NCBI GenBank assembly: GCA_947650285.1 | Contig: CANTFL010001216.1 | Location: 1-64,000 of the forward strand | Length of the DNA: 64,000 bases | Direction of reading: 5' to 3' | Source of the DNA: Hyaloperonospora brassicae | Taxonomy: Eukaryota > Oomycota > Peronosporomycetes > Peronosporales > Peronosporaceae | In this document: positions 58,529 through 64,000 of the stretch, piece by piece | Layout of the letters: each line of letters opens with the position of its first letter | Position numbering within the stretch: the first letter of the stretch is position 1 | Notes under the pieces: model-generated | The model's database searches: none | What the model saw: only the letters and a program-made list of their open reading frames with translations | What the model was told of the DNA's origin: nothing | Made by a program: the position numbers and the translations under genes

Positions 58529-60130
58529 ATGTCTATGCGAGGTGACTCAAGAGCCGCACAGCCCGGTGCTGTGCCAGACTCTGCGGCAGACGATTCGTCG
58601 TCTGCTGCTCCTTCTTCGCCTGCAGCAACAGGTGCTGCAGGTGCACGCGGTACCACACCGCGTGCGCATGATGACCCCGACATTGACGTCATCTACTCTG
58701 GCGAGTCAGACGTGTCTGACTCAGAAAAGCCTTTGGAGGTATCGCGTTCACCTGCGGTTCCTCATTCATCCACGACACTGCCGGACGTACGGACTCGTGG
58801 CATGTGTCACAGTCTGTTCGGCAGTGATGATGAGTCTGATGATGGGTATGATTGCTCATCACCGCGATCAACTCGTGCTCCTTCGCACGAGCGACTTGAC
58901 GATGGTGCAACCCATCGTCATACTGACTACCGTGGTACCGACAAGGGTACCACTGTGAAGCGTGATGAGCTGAAGCCGTGGCGTTTGCCTGAACGGCTCA
59001 TCAATGCCTTGTCTCACGAGACAAGCCAACACCATCGAAAACCCTTATTCGATGCGACTGAGCTTCACGGCTTGGATCCCAGCGCGAGTAACTTTCGCGC
59101 TGAGGAAGAATTTAATCTCGATGTCTTCCTTAGACATCGATGGTACAACGGCAACCAAAAGCGTGACAAGGCCTCACTTTTGGCTGCGTGGAACGCGTTC
59201 GTCCAAAACGTAAAGAATTTTGGACGAGAAGGGTGGCTCAAGAAACTTGAGGCGACAAGCCTCAGGTTCGAAAGGCGAACGCCAACCGGTGCTCGGTACC
59301 GGTTGCACTGTTTATCGAGTGAGGCAGGCATTCCTTGCCTCACATGGGGAGACCCTTGTGCGAGTTGTGTTGACAACTCGCAGCGTGCACATAGGGATGT
59401 GTACTCCCTACGTTCGCCCTGGGGAAGGGTACACATCTCGAGTGAGATGCGTGACGCGATTGCAAATTTGCAATCCGTCTACAAGCGCCTGGGGTGCGTG
59501 TTTACCGATGGGCCACAGGGCCAATCGGATGGGTCTCGTCATACTGGCGGATGGGACCTTCAACATCCATCAACAGCTGAGAGCGGAGCTCCCAGCTGTT
59601 CCAAGAGGGTGGATACCCCCGCCACTGGACGAGGTAGCTCGTCCTTGATCCTGAATCGTCACGGTGGTTCAAGATACGCTCCACTAGAAAGCGTTGATCA
59701 CCGTGAGCATCCACCAAATGATGTAGTGGAGGAGGAAAGACCTCCTCCAGATGATTCTGCTCACCATCTCGACCCTTACGAGATGGATCGCGCAATCGAT
59801 GAATTGCGCGATGACTTGAAGCACGAGCGCGACCGGCGCTACGCTTTGACTGTTACCGTGCGGAAGAACCGCAAGGGTCACGAGGCTGATCGGGCGAGAG
59901 ATCACGCCGATTATGCCACAGCGCAGCTTCAGGTCGAGCGGGATGCCCGCTCCCTTTACGGCGAGTTAGCGACAGCTCGCGCGGATATATCTCGGTTGAG
60001 ATCCGAGGTATCATATCCGCGCAACCAGACGGATCGTATGGAGCGCGAGCGCAAGAACTTGATGGATGTTCTTGAACGTGGGGGCTATCTTCATCGGAAG
60101 AAGAAGGCTCGTACTGACAGTACAGCTTGA
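58529..60130 (+). CDS. Antisense ORF of Gypsy-2, intact, unknown function
   Basis: A 533-aa uninterrupted frame on the strand opposite to pol, starting 131 bp inside the 3' LTR. Residues 1-130 are low in complexity, rich in Ser, Ala, Asp and Pro. Residues about 150-310 look folded, with conserved-looking Trp, Arg and Cys (EEFNLDVFLRHRWYNGNQKR, AAWNAFVQNVKNFGREGWL, CLTWGDPCASCVDNSQR). After a second low-complexity part, residues about 420-520 are strongly charged with heptad-like spacing (LRDDLKHERDRRYALTVTV, ARADISRLRSEV), suggesting a coiled coil, and the end is basic (RKKKARTDSTA). The last about 630 bp overlap the chromodomain part of pol. The intact length, while pol already has several stops, suggests coding constraint or recent decay. 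I recognise no family and assign no function. A capsid-like, DNA-binding or regulatory role would all be guesses. Confidence 0.65.
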   Translation: MSMRGDSRAAQPGAVPDSAADDSSSAAPSSPAATGAAGARGTTPRAHDDPDIDVIYSGESDVSDSEKPLEVSRSPAVPHSSTTLPDVRTRGMCHSLFGSDDESDDGYDCSSPRSTRAPSHERLDDGATHRHTDYRGTDKGTTVKRDELKPWRLPERLINALSHETSQHHRKPLFDATELHGLDPSASNFRAEEEFNLDVFLRHRWYNGNQKRDKASLLAAWNAFVQNVKNFGREGWLKKLEATSLRFERRTPTGARYRLHCLSSEAGIPCLTWGDPCASCVDNSQRAHRDVYSLRSPWGRVHISSEMRDAIANLQSVYKRLGCVFTDGPQGQSDGSRHTGGWDLQHPSTAESGAPSCSKRVDTPATGRGSSSLILNRHGGSRYAPLESVDHREHPPNDVVEEERPPPDDSAHHLDPYEMDRAIDELRDDLKHERDRRYALTVTVRKNRKGHEADRARDHADYATAQLQVERDARSLYGELATARADISRLRSEVSYPRNQTDRMERERKNLMDVLERGGYLHRKKKARTDSTA

Positions 60131-61499
60131 GCCTCCCCACGTATAACGTAGGATGCGTGCGCATCCTACGTGGCAATTTGAGTGTGTATGCGTTGCCCTT
60201 GCGATGCAACACTCGAAATGGCCCAACGTATTTCGGCAGTAGTTTACTACTGCCGACACTAGTGACTGCATGTCCAGGTAAGTTTACCGTATACAGTAGT
60301 ACTAGGTCGTTAACCTTAAATGAAAGAACATTTGCTCTTCCATTCTTGTCTGCGTTTCGTTTCTGGCGGTCCACCGCGTTTGCGATGGAGTCCTGAACGA
60401 AACGGACTACCGCCTTTCGAGTCAGCAGGAAGTTCTCTGCTGACTCGTTGTTTTGTCTTTCAGTGCGCTTCGTGCGCAATGCTAAGAGATTGCTCTCTTC
60501 TTCAGCGAGGTTGTCTTCTTCCTCGCTGACATAATCGTTGGCGATGCTGAATATACCAGCATCGTCATCATCATCCGAATCAATAATAGCGTCATCGCTA
60601 TTATTGAGATGATCTTCGTCATCGATGTCGACTTGATCGACATCGGCATCATACGTGACGACGTTAGCGTCGACACGTGATGAGCAAGAGCCAAAACGGT
60701 TTTTTCTCGAGCGAGTCCCTCCCCCCCTTATCCAAAAGTCACACTCTATAAGGGTGGGCACTCGTGGATGGCGTAGGCCATTCACGTAAAACGGTGTGTG
60801 CTGTGTGGAAGCATGCACCGAATTATTGATGGCGAATTTCACCATGGGTAGGAATTCGCTCCAACTCGGAAACAAGTGGACATATCCTCGAAGAATCTCT
60901 TCGAGGACACGGTTCGCACGTTCCGTCTGACCATCTGTTTCTGGATAGTCAGAAGTGGACATCTTCAATCGTGTTCCAAGAGAACGGAACACGGTTTGTC
61001 AAAATGCCGCCGTGAACCGAGGGTCACGGTCGGATACGAGTTCACGGGGTAACGCGTGGAGTCTAAAGACCGTGTCTAGAAAGACACGAGCACAACCTTG
61101 AGCCTTTATTGACTCAGGAACAGCAGCAAGATGCACCATCTTGCTGAATCGGTCAACAAACACAAGAATACCATTAATCTTGTGAGCGTCTTCGGGAAAG
61201 CCGAAGACGAAGTCAATAGAAACGGACTGCCAGCACTCTGTCGGAACAGGTAGAGGCTGCAATGGCGCACTAGGCTTCACCCGTTGACAAACCTCGCAAG
61301 CACGTATGTACTTGCGGACAAACCGATACTGGCGTGGCCAGTAAAAGTCACGACTTACCGTGAGGTAAGTCTTTTCTCTACCATGATGGCCGCCTGTTGA
61401 GGCATCGTGACACTCATACATGATGCGTAATCGCAAATCATGATGAGCGGGTACGACGACACGAGGCGTGTCGCCGGCAACAGCTGTATAGTACAGCAA
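59502..61499 (-). pseudogene. Gypsy-2 integrase and chromodomain, interrupted by stops
   Basis: Integrase inserts the cDNA, and the chromodomain guides targeting. The minus strand from 61499 shows a zinc-binding region (H..H, CEVCQRVKP) and the catalytic core with Asp in SIDFVFGFP, Asp in LVSDRDPRF and Glu in DGQTERANRVLEE. Then come an acidic insert, the KLLPKYVGPFRVL linker, and a chromodomain with FLVERILNHR and LVQWRGYPPSWNSWE, ending QYDETHPIGP. All lie in one frame with two stops. One, near 60998, replaces a Trp codon (TGA for TGG) between FTAAF and QTVFRSLG. The other, at 59853-59855, lies just before the chromodomain. All three catalytic residues are kept. Confidence 0.88.
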
Positions 61500-61591
61500 T
61501 CCGTTGCGTGTACTATACCGATCCGATGAGGATCGTTACAAAGCCGGTAAATCCCTCATGGATTTACTGGATGGATTCACCAGATGATCCA

Positions 61592-62842
61592 TCAATCGCA
61601 GAAGATCCTTATCTTCCGCGTATGCCTTTCGTACGTCGTCAAGTAAACTTGACGACGGGACACTGACTGACAGTGTCGCAACAGTGGGCTTACCTCTCTG
61701 TTGGATTGTGCGTCCGGCTCGAAATCGGGCCGGCGCGAAAGCGCATCAGCGACGACATTGAGTCGTCCCGGTTTATACTCCGCGGAGAAGTTATACTCCG
61801 CGATGAAAGACAGCCACCTCGCCATTCTTTGCGAGAGGTCTGGGCTGTTTACGGCCGTGCGTAATGACGCATGGTCCGTGTAGACAACAAACGATCTATC
61901 TCCCAAGAGATAGACGCGAAACTTAGCCACTGAGTATTTCATGGCAAGGAGTTCCTTGTCATGCACTGGGTAATTACGCTCAGCTGGTTGCAGCTGACGC
62001 GACTGATAACAGATTACGCGCTCCGCGCCATCTGCATCGAACTGCATTAACGCACAGCCGATCGCAAAATCGCTGGCGTCACAGACCACATGAAATGGTC
62101 TGTCCTGATCTGCAATCGCCAATATCGGCGACTGCATCAAGCTCCGATTGATACCTTCAAAGGAACGCTGGCACTCAGCGTTCCATGACCACTTGACATT
62201 TTTCTTGAGCAGACAAGAAAGATGAACAGTCATCTCGGCGTAGTTGCGCGAGTACTTGCGCAAGTACGCCGCTAGTCCAAGAAACTTCCTTAGTCCCTTG
62301 ACATCGACTGGCAATGGCCAGTCGGTGATCGCCTTGATCGTTTCGGGATCAGGGCGTACGCCGTGTTTACCCACGATGCACCCAAGAAGTGGTATTTCGC
62401 TAGCCGCGAATATACACTTCTTGAGGTTTGCGTACAACTTATGCTTGCGCATAGGTTGAAGAACCTGACAAACGTGAGTTCTGTGAACTTCAACGTCCGT
62501 CTTTCCGTCCATATCCCGGCTATGGACGAACACATCGTCGAAGTAACTCGGTGCGAAGTCTCGCACCGGTCTCAACAGATTTGTAACACATCTGTTGAAC
62601 ATTGCAGGGGCATTGCTCAGCCCCTGTGGCATCACTAGCTACTCCCACAGCATACCGCTGAGGGTGCTCACTGCTGTGTACGGGATGTCCCGTTCACGCA
62701 TGAGGATCTGATAGAATTCATCCATCAGATCCATGGACGAAAAGATGGTACTCTTTGACATACCATCCATGATGACGTCCTTTCTAGGTATAGGCGTCTG
62801 AGCCGGTACCGTTGCAGCATTCAACTTGTTGAATGCGTGCAC
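61592..62842 (-). pseudogene. Gypsy-2 reverse transcriptase and RNase H
   Basis: The minus strand from 62842 reads FNKLNAATVPAQTPIPRKD, then LMDEFYQILMRERDIPYTAV. A stop (TAG where the family has Trp, near 62642) interrupts GMLWE and LVMMPQGLSNAP. Next come the catalytic YFDDVFVHSR, LGCIVGKHGVRPDPE and the RNase H residues in VVCDASDFAIGCALMQFD, DKELLAMKYSVAKF and VVYTDHASLRTA, ending NVVADALSRRPDF. A frameshift near 61600-61620 separates it from integrase and another near 62850 from the upstream linker. The active-site residues are intact. Confidence 0.9.
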
Positions 62843-64000
62843 TATCCGCCATTCCTTGTGGCCTTTCGCACACAGAAGGTCGGAGAGCTGTGAGGGGATG
62901 TTGATTCCCTCACATGGCCCGCTGCTAAGCGATCGGCAAAGAACTTGTCGATAGCTAGTACTTGTTCACGAGGCAGTGGCCACTGCTTCATGACACAGTA
63001 CTTCGAGCCCGGTTTGATCTCGATCTCGTGTCGAGTGCATTTGGCCTTAGGCAACTCGCAAGGTACGGATTCAGGGAACACATCCTTGAATTCGACCAAA
63101 TCCTTATACAAAGGATTTGCCTGAAGTGACTCCCAGGATTGAGATGTGTGTTGTTCAATCCGAGTCTTCTCATCGAGGACACTTTTGTCCATCGATGAGC
63201 TGCTGAGAACCCGTTCGTTCTCAGCAAATACTGTTGTCGACCGAATATCGGCCACATACTCATCCTCTGTGACGAGTATGCAGATCTGCTTGACTTTACC
63301 ACTACGCAGATCACGCAAGAACCGTTTCGGTTCTAGCGTTGGCAACTGAGTTATCTCCGAAGTTAACTTCGGAGGCACAATCAGATCAAGCGTATAAGCG
63401 CCTACGCTTGATCCGTCATTAACCAAGACGTTCAACGTCTCGGTTTCTTCCTGGGAACTTGCTTCCACAGGTTGCTGAGGGCCTAATCCCTCAGCAAGCG
63501 ACTCTTGAGGAATTCCTTCCTCAAGTACGTGGGGACTTATTCCCTCGACGTCTTCCGACTGTGGCTGTGCAACCACAGTCAGGAACCGATCCTCTACGGT
63601 CGACTCTCCAGTCGACCTAGGATTTTCATGTTGCCCGTTGCAAGCAACAGGTTTCTTTCTTCTAAGACGCTTCCCGCTAGGCATGCATCCATGTCCTGGT
63701 CCACTCGACTTCTTCGAGTGGTGGACCTTCGGCGCAGCCTGTACTTATGTACAGCCGCCGGGAGCTTGCTCCACAGTGTAGTGATCAACTACACTGTGAT
63801 CTTGTGCAGTCGTGCTAACGACCGTACCGCAAGTGAGGCCATCGCACTCACTCGCAGTACATCCACACGCTTGTGGACGCTCCAAGATATTCATCAGAAG
63901 GCCATCTGATGAACAAGCGGCAGGCATCTTCACGGATCGATGCTGCCAGCTCACCCTTGGCTCGTACCTTCTGAGCCAAGGTAATCCCAGGATGACATCA
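62842..64000 (-). pseudogene. Gypsy-2 protease end and pol linker, runs off the window
   Basis: At the right edge the minus strand reads DVILGLPWLRRYEP, the end of the aspartic protease domain. An acidic linker follows, and then the start of the reverse transcriptase region with KDLVEFKDVFPESVP, KPGSKYCVMKQWPLPREQV and SPHSSPTFCVRK. The frame is broken near 63700 and near 62850. Gag and the protease active site lie outside. Confidence 0.8.

Larger units (their letters stand above)
57764..64000 (-). mobile_element. Gypsy-2: chromodomain Ty3/Gypsy retrotransposon, truncated by window edge
   Basis: Minus-strand element with a 3' LTR (57764-58398), a polypurine-like tract (minus strand TAAGGGGGATGA, about 58399-58410), then pol in the order protease end, reverse transcriptase, RNase H, integrase, chromodomain. 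Gag and the 5' LTR lie beyond 64000. Pol is interrupted by only a few stops and frameshifts, so it is younger than Gypsy-1. A 533-codon frame on the opposite strand sits between pol and the 3' LTR. Confidence 0.92.

Overview
The window looks like nuclear DNA of a peronosporalean oomycete (Phytophthora or downy-mildew type). The support is indirect: six intron-containing or intron-less eukaryotic housekeeping genes whose introns are mostly 67-100 bp (GT..AG), a broken RXLR-like secreted effector with an LWY-like segment, and several Gypsy/chromovirus retroelements. No species call is possible from the sequence alone.

Layout. 1-5.1 kb: a small gag-only LTR element (minus strand, LTRs at 1315-1913 and 3379-3810) beside a 59-bp minisatellite, with a 1.26-kb TIR transposon in its upstream LTR. 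5.6-15.1 kb: two convergent lipid-synthesis genes, a GPAT-type acyltransferase (+) and a full-length multidomain acetyl-CoA carboxylase (-). 17.3-40.1 kb: a nested repeat block. Two inverted copies (A and B) of a ~1-kb LTR-like sequence face inward. A carries a second copy of the TIR transposon, and B is split by a 7.6-kb Gypsy element (Gypsy-1). Between them lie 11 kb with no supportable gene. 40.8-53.3 kb: a compact gene island: Nudix hydrolase with zinc fingers (+), acidic zinc-finger protein (-), Rab6 GTPase (+), ERCC6L2-like SNF2 helicase (-), NOP10 (-, 65 aa) and Ran GTPase (+). 53.9-56.1 kb: a 591-bp GC-rich insertion with a perfect 17-bp target duplication, then the broken effector. 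57.5-64 kb: a relic LTR holding a younger Gypsy (Gypsy-2, minus strand) that runs off the right edge.

How it fits together. The acetyl-CoA carboxylase makes malonyl-CoA for fatty acids and the GPAT uses acyl-CoA for glycerolipid, so the pair covers two committed steps of lipid synthesis. The gene island serves vesicle traffic (Rab6), nuclear transport (Ran), rRNA pseudouridylation and telomerase RNP (NOP10) and chromatin/DNA repair (ERCC6L2-like). Two of its gene pairs are divergent and could share promoters.

The best candidate for something undescribed is a long ORF on the opposite strand, placed between pol and the 3' LTR, in both Gypsy elements. It is intact (533 aa) in Gypsy-2 and decayed in Gypsy-1. 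It overlaps the chromodomain end of pol and ends in a coiled-coil-like segment.
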